Source: Paracoccaceae bacterium
Lineage (GTDB): Bacteria > Pseudomonadota > Alphaproteobacteria > Rhodobacterales > Rhodobacteraceae
Assembly (NCBI GenBank): GCA_014762635.1
Contig: JABURR010000033.1
Coordinates: 1 to 56,313 of the forward strand
Direction: 5' to 3'
Length of the DNA stretch: 56,313 nt
The notes under the pieces were generated by a model, which was given only the letters and a program-made list of their open reading frames with translations, was not told the DNA's origin and did not search any database. Shown here in pieces: positions 35,330 through 43,378 of this stretch (positions within the stretch are counted from its first letter, which is position 1; every line of letters begins with the position of its first letter). The translations under genes were made by a program, and so were the position numbers.

Positions 35330-36958
35330 GTGACCCGTATCCTGATGGCGGCCCTCGCCAATCGTTCCCCGTTTCCCGATATGACCCTCGCCCCGGCCAT
35401 GCCCAAGACCCTCGGGCAGGCCCGTACCGAGTTGTTGTCCGGTCTGACCGTGGCGCTGGCACTCGTGCCCGAGGCGGTCGCCTTCGCCTTCGTGGCTGGT
35501 GTGCATCCGCTTGTGGGCCTTTACGCGGCCTTCATCGTGGGCCTGATCACCGCGCTTCTGGGTGGGCGACCGGGGATGATCTCGGGCGCGACCGGCGCGC
35601 TGGCGGTGGTGATGGTCAGCCTCGTGGCGCAGCACGGGGTCGAATATCTTTTCGCAGCGGTGGTGCTGATGGGGCTCATCCAGATCGCGGCGGGGATCAT
35701 GCGCTGGGGCAAGTTCATCCGGCTGGTGCCGCACCCGGTGATGCTGGGCTTCGTGAACGGCCTGGCGATCGTGATTTTCCTGGCGCAGCTTGGCCAGTTC
35801 CAGGTGCCGGGCAGCGCCGAGCCGGGGCACGGTCTTGCCGGGGGCGACTGGCTGACAGGCCTGCCGCTGGCGCTGATGCTGGGGCTGGTGGCCCTGACCA
35901 TGGCGATCATCTGGGTCATGCCCCGGATCACCAGTGCGTTCCCGGCGCCGCTGGCGGGCATCGGGATCGTGGCGCTGATCGTGATCGCGTTGGGGATCGA
36001 CGTGCCGCGCGTGGGGGACCTCGCCTCGATCGAGGGCGGCCTGCCGGCCTTTCATGTGCCGATGGTCCCGCTGACCTGGGAGACGCTGGAAATCGTCCTG
36101 CCCTATGCGCTGATCCTGGCGGCGATCGGCCTGATCGAAAGCCTGCTGACCCTGAACCTGGTGGGTGACATCACCGGCCAGCGCGGCGGTGCCAGCCAGG
36201 AATGCATGGCCCAGGGGCTTGCCAACACCGTGACCGGGTTCTTCGGCGGCATGGGCGGCTGCGCGATGATCGGTCAGTCGATGATCAACGTGAAATCGGG
36301 CGGGCGCACGCGGCTGTCGGGGATCTCGGCGGCGCTGTTCCTGCTGATCTTCATCGTGGTCGCAGCCCCGCTCATCGAGCAGATCCCGCTGGCGGCGCTG
36401 GTGGGCGTGATGTTCATGGTGGTGATCGGCACCTTCGCCTGGAACTCGTTCAAGATCATGACGCGCGTGCCGCTGACCGATGCCTTGGTCATCGTGTTGG
36501 TAACGGTCGTGACGGTCATGACCGACCTTGCGATCGCGGTCGTGGTGGGGGTCATCGTCTCGGCGCTGGCCTATGCCTGGAACAACGCCACGCGAATCCA
36601 CGCCAAGGCCTATCGCACGCCCGAGGGCGGCAAGGTCTACCAGATCCAGGGGCCGCTGTTCTTCGGATCCGCTGACGGGTTCGCCGAGTTGTTCACCCCG
36701 GAGGAGGACCCGCAGCTTGTGGTGGTGGATTTCGCCGACAGCCGCGTGGTGGACCAGTCCGCGCTGACGGCGATCGAGGCCGTGGCAGAGAAATACGAGG
36801 CCACGGGCAAGACGCTGCAACTGCGGCACCTGTCGCGGGACTGTCACCGGCTTCTGAGCCGGGCGGGGCAGCTGATGGTCGATAGTGATGATGACCCGGA
36901 TTACGGGGTGGCCGTGGATTACGGCGTACGCACCGGGGTGCTGGGCGCGGGCCACTGA
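35330..36958 (+). CDS. SulP-family anion transporter
   Basis: 542 residues from GTG 35330 (AGAGG upstream; ATG 35345 is possible). About 10-12 membrane helices, with the SulP N-terminal signature LALVPEAVAFAFVAGVHPLVGLYAAF split by the family pattern, then RPGMISGATGALAVVMV, GLIESLLTLNLVGD, and QGLANTVTGFFGGMGGCAMIGQS. A C-terminal STAS domain (about 425-525) shows YQIQGPLFFGSADGF and VVDFADSRVVDQSAL. It imports sulfate, bicarbonate or another small anion; the substrate is not readable. No carbonic anhydrase or sulfate gene is adjacent. Confidence 0.9.
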   Translation: MTRILMAALANRSPFPDMTLAPAMPKTLGQARTELLSGLTVALALVPEAVAFAFVAGVHPLVGLYAAFIVGLITALLGGRPGMISGATGALAVVMVSLVAQHGVEYLFAAVVLMGLIQIAAGIMRWGKFIRLVPHPVMLGFVNGLAIVIFLAQLGQFQVPGSAEPGHGLAGGDWLTGLPLALMLGLVALTMAIIWVMPRITSAFPAPLAGIGIVALIVIALGIDVPRVGDLASIEGGLPAFHVPMVPLTWETLEIVLPYALILAAIGLIESLLTLNLVGDITGQRGGASQECMAQGLANTVTGFFGGMGGCAMIGQSMINVKSGGRTRLSGISAALFLLIFIVVAAPLIEQIPLAALVGVMFMVVIGTFAWNSFKIMTRVPLTDALVIVLVTVVTVMTDLAIAVVVGVIVSALAYAWNNATRIHAKAYRTPEGGKVYQIQGPLFFGSADGFAELFTPEEDPQLVVVDFADSRVVDQSALTAIEAVAEKYEATGKTLQLRHLSRDCHRLLSRAGQLMVDSDDDPDYGVAVDYGVRTGVLGAGH

Positions 36959-36966
36959 GGACGGGT

Positions 36967-37039
36967 GGAGGGGGCTGTCTGCCCCCTCTACGCCCTTCGG
37001 GCGCATTCACCCCCGAGGATATTTTCCGAACAGAAGAAG
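36967..37039 (+). repeat. Intergenic repeat, copy 1 (left of PA2779/PA2778 block)
   Basis: About 73 bases: a GGAGGGGGC...GCCCCCTC hairpin, a CGCCC-TTC-GGGCG hairpin, then CACCCCCGAGGATATTTTCC and GAACAGAAGAA. A second direct copy lies at 39032. It begins 8 bases after the SulP stop and may also end that transcript. Confidence 0.9.
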
Positions 37040-37109
37040 CCACGCGATGCGCCGGTGCCACAACCCGTCCCGGAAGCCGCCGAGTGCCTTTCGGCCCGTG
37101 TAATGGCAC

Positions 37110-37138
37110 TTGCGACCGGGGTGTGAATTGGGTGACAT
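37110..37138 (+). promoter_or_regulatory. Candidate promoter/regulatory block of first PA2779-like gene
   Basis: TTGCGACC, then GAATTGGGTGACAT about 50 bases before the start. The second paralogue carries TTGCGACC and GAATGGATTGACAT at 37689-37715, so this block appears to have been duplicated with the gene. Confidence 0.4.
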
Positions 37139-37188
37139 AGGGGCAGCGCGCCGCCAGCTGTGACGGCGACCCCAACAGGAGACTGCCA

Positions 37189-37602
37189 ATGAAACTTCTC
37201 ATGATCACCAAGAAAGCCCTTGCCTTCGTGTTGGCTATACAGATGGTGTTGCTGCCTACCGCTTCGACCATGGCCCAGGCCGAGATGCTGAGCACCGATG
37301 CGGCGATCAACAAGTATTCCGCCTATGCGGACCGTGAATTGCTGATGTCGGAATTGCAGAAGGACGAAATCCGCGATCAGATCATCGCGCTTGGCGTTGA
37401 TCCGGCGGAAGCCGAGAAGCGCCTGTCCGCGCTGTCGGATGACGAGATCGCAACGATCCTGATGCAGATGGACGAAGGCTCTGCCGGTGCAGATCATGGC
37501 GGGCATATTCTGGATGTGATGCTGGTCGTGTTCGTCATCCTGCTGATCACCGACCTTCTCTGTCTCACCAAGATCTTCCCCTTCGTGCGCTGCATCGCCT
37601 GA
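37189..37602 (+). CDS. PA2779-family small membrane protein, copy 1
   Basis: 137 residues. A signal-like N-terminus (ALAFVLAIQMVLLPTASTMAQA) is followed by a conserved helical middle AEMLSTDAAINKYSAYADRE, LMSELQKDEIRDQIIALGVD and PAEAEKRLSALSDDEIATIL. A C-terminal hydrophobic helix (ILDVMLVVFVILLITDLLCL) and KIFPFVRCIA with two Cys complete it. This is the PA2779 family, function unknown, which is usually encoded next to a PA2778 peptidase. ACAGGAGA precedes the ATG. It has its own terminator, so it is transcribed separately from the second copy. Confidence 0.88.
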   Translation: MKLLMITKKALAFVLAIQMVLLPTASTMAQAEMLSTDAAINKYSAYADRELLMSELQKDEIRDQIIALGVDPAEAEKRLSALSDDEIATILMQMDEGSAGADHGGHILDVMLVVFVILLITDLLCLTKIFPFVRCIA

Positions 37603-37627
37603 TTGCGCCGGGACTGGAATGAGATTG

Positions 37628-37663
37628 GCCGGGATTGCCCATGTCTGGCGATCCCGGCTTTTT
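37628..37663 (+). terminator. Terminator between the two PA2779-like genes
   Basis: GCCGGGATTGCC and GGCGATCCCGGC pair over 12 bp (one G-T) around 7 bases, followed by TTTTT. Confidence 0.9.
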
Positions 37664-37688
37664 CGTTTCCGGCAGATGAAGTGCCTGG

Positions 37689-37715
37689 TTGCGACCCTAG
37701 AGAATGGATTGACAT
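37689..37715 (+). promoter_or_regulatory. Candidate promoter/regulatory block of second PA2779-like gene
   Basis: TTGCGACC...GATTGACAT, parallel to the block at 37110-37138 upstream of the first copy. Confidence 0.4.
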
Positions 37716-37768
37716 CGCTCCGGGCTAGGGCCTTAATCCAAGGCAATCAAACCAACAGGAGGCTCGAC

Positions 37769-38170
37769 GTGAAGATTTTTGCAATTGCCAAGAATGCCTT
37801 GGCCTACATGCTGATTGCGCAGATGGCGCTTTTGCCCATCGCATCCACACAGGCTCAGGCCGAGATGCTGAGCACCGATGCCGCGATGTCGAAATATTCG
37901 GGCTATGCAGATCGCGACTTTCTGATGTCGGAGCTTCAGAAGGACGAAATCCGCAACGAGATCATCGCGCTGGGCGTCGATCCGGCGGAGGCCGAGAAGC
38001 GCCTTGCGGTGCTGTCGGATGACGAGATCGCAACGATCCTGTCGCAGATGGATGAGGACTCGGCAGGTGCTGGCGTGGTCAGCGTGCTTGTCACCGTGAT
38101 TGTCATCCTCATGATCACCGATCTGCTGTGCGTTACCCAAATCTTCCCGTTCATCCGGTGTGTCCGCTGA
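37769..38170 (+). CDS. PA2779-family small membrane protein, copy 2
   Basis: 133 residues from GTG 37769, with a strong AACAGGAGG site; earlier in-frame starts run through the terminator and are rejected. It is highly similar to copy 1 over its whole length: ALAYMLIAQMALLPIASTQA signal, AEMLSTDAAMSKYSGYADRD, GVDPAEAEKRLAVLSDDEIATIL, C-terminal helix and QIFPFIRCVR. Differences are conservative except for the linker before the helix, which is three to five residues shorter and lacks the His pair of copy 1. It overlaps the peptidase gene, so these two are coupled. Confidence 0.88.
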   Translation: MKIFAIAKNALAYMLIAQMALLPIASTQAQAEMLSTDAAMSKYSGYADRDFLMSELQKDEIRNEIIALGVDPAEAEKRLAVLSDDEIATILSQMDEDSAGAGVVSVLVTVIVILMITDLLCVTQIFPFIRCVR

Positions 38171-39015
38171 TCGCAATTGCGCAGCACGTTCTGAAGCGTG
38201 GGATCATCCTATGGATGATCCCCGTTTTCTTGATGGGCTGCGCGCAGGGCCCGATGATCGAGGAGGTCCCGGCCGATCTGCCGACGCGGGCGGCTGTAGC
38301 CGATGTGCCGATCATCAAGCAGGAGGATTTCTACTGCGGTCCGGCCGCACTGGCCATGACCATGGGCTGGGGCGGGGCGCAGGTTGATCAGGAGGCGCTT
38401 GCGCGGCTGATGTTCAGCCCCGGGGCAAAGGGCACCTATCGCACCGACATGCTGGGCGCAGCCCGGCGTGAGGGGCAACTGGCCGTCGAGGTCGAGGGGC
38501 TGAAAATGGTTCTGGGCGAAGTGGCGGCGGGACATCCCGTGATCATCCTTCAGAACCTTGGGCTGACCTGGGCGCCGGTCTGGCACTATGCTGTCGTGGT
38601 CGGCTACGATGCGGCGAAGGAGGAGATCTACCTTCATTCCGGCCAACATGACCGGATGACCATGGATCTCGTGACTTTCCAGCGCACCTGGGCCCGGGCC
38701 GAGGATTGGGCCGTGGTCGTGATGCCGCCGGGGCAATTGCCGGAATTGGCCGAGGAGTGGGAAGTTCTTCGCGCCGCCGCCGGGTTGGAACGGGCGGGTC
38801 GCCACCGGGAGGCGGAGCGGGCCTATGCCGCGGGAGCGCGGCGCTGGCCGGGGAGCTGGCTCTGGCAGTTCGGCCTGGGCAATGCGCGCTACAACCAGGG
38901 TGATCTGCGCGGGGCGCGGCAGGCGTTCAGGCGGGCGTTGGCGATTGATGGCACTGTGCCCGAGGTTCGAAACAACCTGGCCCAGGTCGAGGCGGAATTG
39001 GCCGGGGGGAGCTGA
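38158..39015 (+). CDS. PA2778-family cysteine peptidase lipoprotein with TPR
   Basis: 285 residues from GTG 38158; GTG 38128 is a less likely longer start. KRGIILWMIPVFLMGC gives a lipoprotein signal ending in a lipobox Cys. The papain-like C39-type domain has the nucleophile in KQEDFYCGPAALAMTMGW and the His in WAPVWHYAVVVGYD. A C-terminal tetratricopeptide-like region follows (AYAAGARRWPGSWLWQFGLG, ARYNQGDLRGARQAFRRALA). It is probably anchored in the outer or inner membrane facing the periplasm. It overlaps the PA2779-like copy 2, a natural candidate substrate or partner. The pathway is unknown. Confidence 0.85.
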   Translation: MCPLIAIAQHVLKRGIILWMIPVFLMGCAQGPMIEEVPADLPTRAAVADVPIIKQEDFYCGPAALAMTMGWGGAQVDQEALARLMFSPGAKGTYRTDMLGAARREGQLAVEVEGLKMVLGEVAAGHPVIILQNLGLTWAPVWHYAVVVGYDAAKEEIYLHSGQHDRMTMDLVTFQRTWARAEDWAVVVMPPGQLPELAEEWEVLRAAAGLERAGRHREAERAYAAGARRWPGSWLWQFGLGNARYNQGDLRGARQAFRRALAIDGTVPEVRNNLAQVEAELAGGS

Positions 39016-39031
39016 GGCTTCCAAGGTCAGG

Positions 39032-39102
39032 GGAGGGGGCTGTCTGCCCCCTCTGCGCCTTCGGCGCATTCACCCCCGAGGATATTTTCCGAACAGAAGA
39101 AA
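39032..39102 (+). repeat. Intergenic repeat, copy 2 (right of PA2779/PA2778 block)
   Basis: Same orientation and nearly the same sequence as 36967-37039. The second hairpin reads TGCGCC-TTC-GGCGCA, i.e. one base lost from each arm relative to copy 1, so pairing is preserved. It lies between convergent genes. Confidence 0.9.
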
Positions 39103-39106
39103 CCGG

Positions 39107-39712
39107 TTATTCGCCCGGGCGCTTGAGGCTGAAGACCTCGGTGATGCGGGAGTAGTCGCGATAGCCGAGACGGGTCAGCGGCTGAAAGCTGAGAATGTCG
39201 AACATGCCGTCCTTGAGGCAGTCGTCGCGCATGTGCACGCCGGTGACCTCGCCGAAGACGGCGAAATTGGCCGGGCCTTCGAGTTGCACGATCTGGGTGA
39301 CGCGGCATTCCAGGTTGGCGGGCGCCTTGGCGACGCGGGAGCAGGGGATGGTCTCGCAACTCGCGCGCTCGATCCCCGCCCGGGTGAACTCGTCGACATC
39401 CTTGTCCCACGGGCCGGAGGTGTCGTTCATCACGTCCTTCATCGCGAATTCCACGATGTTGACGCAGAAGACGCCGGTCTCGCGGATGTTGGAGACGCTG
39501 TCCTTGGTGCCGTCGCGGTCCGCCTTCTGGCCGGTGGAGGAGAACATCACCTGTGGCGGGGTGTAGGCCACGGCGTTGAAGAAGGAATAGGGGGCGAGGT
39601 TCTCGCTGCCGTCGGCACCACGGGTCGATATCCAGCCGATGGGCCGGGGGGTCACGATGGCGTTGAACGGGTTGTGCGGCAGGCCGTGGCCGTCTTCGGG
39701 GCGGTAGAACAT
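39107..39712 (-). CDS. Flavin reductase family protein
   Basis: 201 residues from ATG 39712 (AAGGAGTGCC upstream; a reading from 39739 lacks a site). FMN-binding split-barrel: GLPHNPFNAIVTPRPIGWIS, NLAPYSFFNAVAYTPPQVMF, and TGVFCVNIVEFAMKDVMNDT. Members reduce flavin with NAD(P)H for monooxygenases or are simply FMN proteins. No partner oxygenase is encoded nearby. It is divergent from the GNAT gene. Confidence 0.88.
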   Translation of the reverse strand: MFYRPEDGHGLPHNPFNAIVTPRPIGWISTRGADGSENLAPYSFFNAVAYTPPQVMFSSTGQKADRDGTKDSVSNIRETGVFCVNIVEFAMKDVMNDTSGPWDKDVDEFTRAGIERASCETIPCSRVAKAPANLECRVTQIVQLEGPANFAVFGEVTGVHMRDDCLKDGMFDILSFQPLTRLGYRDYSRITEVFSLKRPGE

Positions 39713-39798
39713 TGGCACTCCTTGCATACGTTGCGGCACACCTAGCCCCGTGCTAGGGGCGTTTCCAGTGCAAAAGATCAGGGCGTGCGGGCAGTCAG

Positions 39799-40305
39799 GT
39801 GTTCCAGTTCGAGCAGGAAACCGAGGACGACTGGTGGGAGGTGGAGGCGCTTTACGACCTCTGCTTCGCGCCGGGGCGCGAGGCGTTGTCGTCCTACCGT
39901 CTGCGCGATGGGGTGAAGCCGATCCCGGAGCTTTGCCTGGTGGCGCGCGATGCCGACGGGATCATCGCCGGGGCGATCCGCTATTGGCCGGTGCGGGTGG
40001 GCGGGGCAGAGGCGCTGTTGCTCGGGCCGATCGCGGTGCACCCCACCCACCAGGGTGAGGGGCTGGGCCGCCTGTTGATCATGGAAAGCATTCAGAAGGC
40101 AGGGCAGATGGGCTGGAGCCGGGTGATGCTGGTGGGCGACGCGCCCTATTACCGGCGCTTCGGGTTTGGCAAGCTTTCCGGCGTCGAGATGCCGCCGCCC
40201 ACGAACCCGGACCGGGTGCTGGGGCAGGACCTGGCCGAGGGGGCCTGGGACGGCGTGACCGGCAAGGTGACGAACTGGGCCGCCGAGGCGGATCAGGACT
40301 GCTGA
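39799..40305 (+). CDS. GNAT-family N-acetyltransferase
   Basis: 168 residues from GTG 39799. Acetyl-CoA loop LGPIAVHPTHQGEGLGRLL, preceded by GAIRYWPVRVGGAEALLLGP and followed by VMLVGDAPYYRRFGFGKLS, an arrangement typical of YhbS-like acetyltransferases. The acetyl acceptor is unknown. Its last 13 bases overlap the end of ptsP on the other strand. Confidence 0.88.
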   Translation: MFQFEQETEDDWWEVEALYDLCFAPGREALSSYRLRDGVKPIPELCLVARDADGIIAGAIRYWPVRVGGAEALLLGPIAVHPTHQGEGLGRLLIMESIQKAGQMGWSRVMLVGDAPYYRRFGFGKLSGVEMPPPTNPDRVLGQDLAEGAWDGVTGKVTNWAAEADQDC

Positions 40306-42536
40306 CGCAGCCAGTCCATCACCGCGCCGCGCACCGATTGGGCGCCCGACTCCCGCGCCTCGTCGATCACGAGCTTCAGTTCGGTAAGGTCGATCCGCCG
40401 GATCAGCGCCTTGACAGGGCCGATGGAGGCGGGCCGCATAGACAGTGACCGCATCCCCATGGCGGCGAAACAGGCGGCTTCCACCGGGCGACCGGCATCC
40501 TCGCCACAGAAGCTGAGCGGCGTGCCCGTGGCCTCGCAACGTTTCACGATCTGCTCGATGAAGGTCAGGAAACTGACGTTGAGCGTGTCGTAGCGGCGGC
40601 GGACGCGTTCGTTCTCGCGGTCGGCCGCGAAGAAGAACTGTTTCAGGTCGTTGCCGCCGATGGAAATGAAATCGGCCATTTCGAAGAACTGGCGGGGCGC
40701 AAAGGCGAGGCTGGGGGTCTCCAGCATCGCGCCGATCTCGACCTTTTCGGGCAGGATATGGCCAAGGGCCTTTTCCCGTTCGAGCTCGTTCAGCAGGTGC
40801 TCGCGAGCCTCGCGGAATTCGTCGAACTGGGCGATAAAGGGGAACATCACGGCGAGGGGGCGACCGTTCGCGGCGCGGATCAGGGCCTGAAGCTGCATCC
40901 GCATCACGCCGGGTTTGTCGAGTCCGACGCGGATCGCGCGCCAGCCGAGCGCGGGGTTCGGCTCTTCCTCGCGCTTCATGTACGGCAGCACCTTGTCCGA
41001 GCCGATGTCGAGGGTGCGGAAGACCACGCGCTTGCCCTTGGCGGCCTCAAGCACGCGGGTGTAGATCGCCGCAAGCTCCCCGCGCTTGGGCACGGTGGTG
41101 CGGACGAGGAACTGCAGCTCGGTGCGGAAGAGGCCGACGCCCTCGGCGCCGGAGCCTTCCAGCGAGGGCAGGTCGGCGATGAGACCAGCGTTCATGTGCA
41201 GGGATACGGTGGTTCCGCAGAGCGCGGTCGCGGGCTTGTCGCGCAGCCCGCTGTAGCGCTTCTGCGCGTCGGCCAGCATGTCGATCTTTTCGCGGAAGGC
41301 GGTGACCACCGCATCGCCGGGGCGTAGGTGCACGAGGCCTTGTTCGCCGTCCACGAGGATATGATCGCCGTTCAACGCCTCGGTCGTGATGCGCTCGGCA
41401 TGGACGACAAGCGGGATCGCCAGGGCGCGGGCGACGATCGCGGCGTGGGAGGCGACGGAGCCTTGTTCCAGCACCACGCCCTTCAGCTTGCGCCCGTATT
41501 CCAGCAACTCGCCCGGGCCGATGTTGCGCGCGATCAGGATCGGGTTTTCTGGCATCTGGGCGCCTGTGTCCTTGCCCTGGCCGGTGAGGATGCGCAGCAG
41601 ACGGTTCGACAGGTCATCCAGGTCATGCAGCCGTTCGCGCAGGTAGGCGTCGGGCACCTGGGACATGCGGGCGCGGGCTGCAGATTGTTCCTTTTCAACC
41701 GCGGCTTCGGCGGAAAGGCCGCGCGCGATGTCCTCTTCCATGCGGCGCAGCCAGCCACGCGAATTGGCGAACATCCGGTAGGCTTCCAGCACGCCGCGCT
41801 GTTCGGAATCGGCGGTGTCGGCCACGGTCAGCATGTCATCGACCGAGACGCGCAGCTTGGCCACCGCGGCTTGCAGGCGCTCCAGTTCTTCTTCCGGGTT
41901 GTCCGCGACCGGGTTGGTCACCACGACCCGGGGGTCATGCAGCCAGGCCTGGCCCTCGGCCACACCTTCCTGCCCGATGCCACCGCGGATCATCACCGAA
42001 TGCTGGTGCGGGGCGGCAAGGGCGGCGCCTTCGCCGACGAAGGCGCCAAGCTCGGCCATCTCGGCCAGCACCATTGCCACGACTTCCAGCGCGTAGACTT
42101 CGTCTTCCGAGAACTTGCGTGCCTGCTTCGACTGCACGACCAGTACGCCCAGAGTCTCGCCCAGGCGCTGGATCGGCACGCCGAGGAACGAGCTGAAGAT
42201 CTCTTCCCCGGTCTCGGGCATGTAACGAAAGCCGCGTTCGCTGGGGGCGTCGGCTGTGTTGATGATCCGTGCCGATTTCGCGACGCGGCCCACGAGGCCT
42301 TCGCCCATGCGCATCCGGGTCTGGTGGACCGCCTCGGGATTCAGGCCCTCGGTCGCGCAAAGCTCCAGCGTATCCTCGTCGCGGAACAGGTAGATCGAGC
42401 AGACCTCGCTGCGCATGCTGTCGGCGATGAGATGCGTGATCCGGTCAAGCCGCGCCTGTCCGGCGCTGCTTTCGGCCAGCGTGTCCCGCAGTCGCCCCAG
42501 AAGTTTGCGACTTTCGCTTTCGGTGCCGTCGGACAT
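40293..42536 (-). CDS. ptsP: Phosphoenolpyruvate-protein phosphotransferase, EI-Ntr
   Basis: 747 residues. The N-terminal GAF domain (about 15-160: LIADSMRSEVCSIYLFRDED, MGEGLVGRVAK) is followed by the Enzyme I core: HPr-like binding helices, the phosphorylated His in GSVASHAAIVARALAIPLV, and the PEP-binding barrel with LFRTELQFLV, LDIGSDKVLPYM, MLETPSLAF, FISIGGNDLKQF and FCGEDAGRPVEA. It takes phosphate from PEP and passes it to NPr in the nitrogen-related PTS; the GAF domain senses a nitrogen signal such as glutamine in related bacteria. ptsO/ptsN are not in this window. Confidence 0.94.
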   Translation of the reverse strand: MSDGTESESRKLLGRLRDTLAESSAGQARLDRITHLIADSMRSEVCSIYLFRDEDTLELCATEGLNPEAVHQTRMRMGEGLVGRVAKSARIINTADAPSERGFRYMPETGEEIFSSFLGVPIQRLGETLGVLVVQSKQARKFSEDEVYALEVVAMVLAEMAELGAFVGEGAALAAPHQHSVMIRGGIGQEGVAEGQAWLHDPRVVVTNPVADNPEEELERLQAAVAKLRVSVDDMLTVADTADSEQRGVLEAYRMFANSRGWLRRMEEDIARGLSAEAAVEKEQSAARARMSQVPDAYLRERLHDLDDLSNRLLRILTGQGKDTGAQMPENPILIARNIGPGELLEYGRKLKGVVLEQGSVASHAAIVARALAIPLVVHAERITTEALNGDHILVDGEQGLVHLRPGDAVVTAFREKIDMLADAQKRYSGLRDKPATALCGTTVSLHMNAGLIADLPSLEGSGAEGVGLFRTELQFLVRTTVPKRGELAAIYTRVLEAAKGKRVVFRTLDIGSDKVLPYMKREEEPNPALGWRAIRVGLDKPGVMRMQLQALIRAANGRPLAVMFPFIAQFDEFREAREHLLNELEREKALGHILPEKVEIGAMLETPSLAFAPRQFFEMADFISIGGNDLKQFFFAADRENERVRRRYDTLNVSFLTFIEQIVKRCEATGTPLSFCGEDAGRPVEAACFAAMGMRSLSMRPASIGPVKALIRRIDLTELKLVIDEARESGAQSVRGAVMDWLRQQS

Positions 42537-42610
42537 TCTTCTCTTCTCGCTCCCTCGGACTCTCTATAGGCGAGATGACCCGGGTTGGGGAGAGAGAATT
42601 CCGCGTGAGA

Positions 42611-43309
42611 TCAGCCAGCGACGGGTTTGGCGCTCTCTGCCTGCGCCGAAGGCGCCTGGCGGCTCACGATGGCCGGGGATTTGCGCAAAACTTCATCATC
42701 GGTGAGAGCGTTCACCATGAAGAGCGCGAAGTCGATGCGCCGGGTCCGGTTGCTTTCAAGGATCGGGTCGCCCACATGCTCGGCCCAGACCGGGAGGCCT
42801 TCGCTGGGCCCTTCCTCAAGGTCGCTGCCGCGCACCACGGTCCAGTCCCGGTCCGAGGCGAAAATGCGGCCGCAGGCGCGAACCTGGTCGCTGATGTCGG
42901 CGAAACGGAACAGCCGCGCGATGGGGCCGAAGGTCGCCAGCAGAAGCCGCAGCTTCAGGCTATAACGGTCCTTGCCGTCGCGGGTGATGTGCCAGCCGCA
43001 GGAAAAGACCAGCCGCGCGCCGGGCTCTGCCAGATCCAGAACCGCCTCGGCGGTCTTGGTGGAGTAGCCTTGCACACCCCAGGGGACCAACACCGTCAGA
43101 ACCCCGTCGCAGCCCTTGACCGCCCGGGCAATCACCTCGCGGTCATCGGTGCGGCCGGGGAAGAGCGTGACCTTGCCCTTCCACTTGCCCAGCTTGCCGA
43201 CACTTTCGGGGCGGCAGACGCCATTAACCTCGTACCCGCGATCTAGCGCGTGTTGCAGCATGTATTGGCCCAGCTTGCCCGATATGCCGATGATGCAAAC
43301 CTTCTTCAT
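42611..43309 (-). CDS. NAD(P)-binding Rossmann-fold protein (NmrA/SDR-like)
   Basis: 232 residues. Begins KKVCIIGISGKLGQYML, an atypical dinucleotide loop of the NmrA/atypical SDR group, then GYEVNGVCR and GRTDDREVIARAVKGCDGVL. The C-terminal portion has SDQVRACGRIFASDRDWTVVRGSDLEEG and DFALFMVNAL. Probably an oxidoreductase or redox-sensing protein. It is divergent from the TetR gene, with two TetR-type operators between them, so it is likely repressed by that regulator. Confidence 0.75.
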   Translation of the reverse strand: MKKVCIIGISGKLGQYMLQHALDRGYEVNGVCRPESVGKLGKWKGKVTLFPGRTDDREVIARAVKGCDGVLTVLVPWGVQGYSTKTAEAVLDLAEPGARLVFSCGWHITRDGKDRYSLKLRLLLATFGPIARLFRFADISDQVRACGRIFASDRDWTVVRGSDLEEGPSEGLPVWAEHVGDPILESNRTRRIDFALFMVNALTDDEVLRKSPAIVSRQAPSAQAESAKPVAG

Positions 43310-43328
43310 CTCTCAACCCTTTCTTGAA

Positions 43329-43345
43329 AACTTACATTGTAAGTT
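43329..43345. promoter_or_regulatory. TetR-type operator 1
   Basis: AACTTACATTGTAAGTT: perfect 7-bp arms around ATT, between the divergent NmrA-like and TetR genes. Confidence 0.7.
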
Positions 43346-43364
43346 GCTTGCCGCTGCGCATATA

Positions 43365-43377
43365 CTTACAGCGTAAG
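43365..43377. promoter_or_regulatory. TetR-type operator 2
   Basis: CTTACAGCGTAAG: the same CTTAC/GTAAG half sites with 3-base spacing, ending one base before the TetR ATG. No ribosome site separates them, so the regulator mRNA may be leaderless or start inside the operator. Confidence 0.65.
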
Positions 43378-43378
43378 C

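Noticed and set aside
36967-37039. Insertion-sequence end or attachment site
   Set aside because: The repeats are direct, have no transposase or integrase gene between them and no target duplication was seen; recorded as intergenic repeats.
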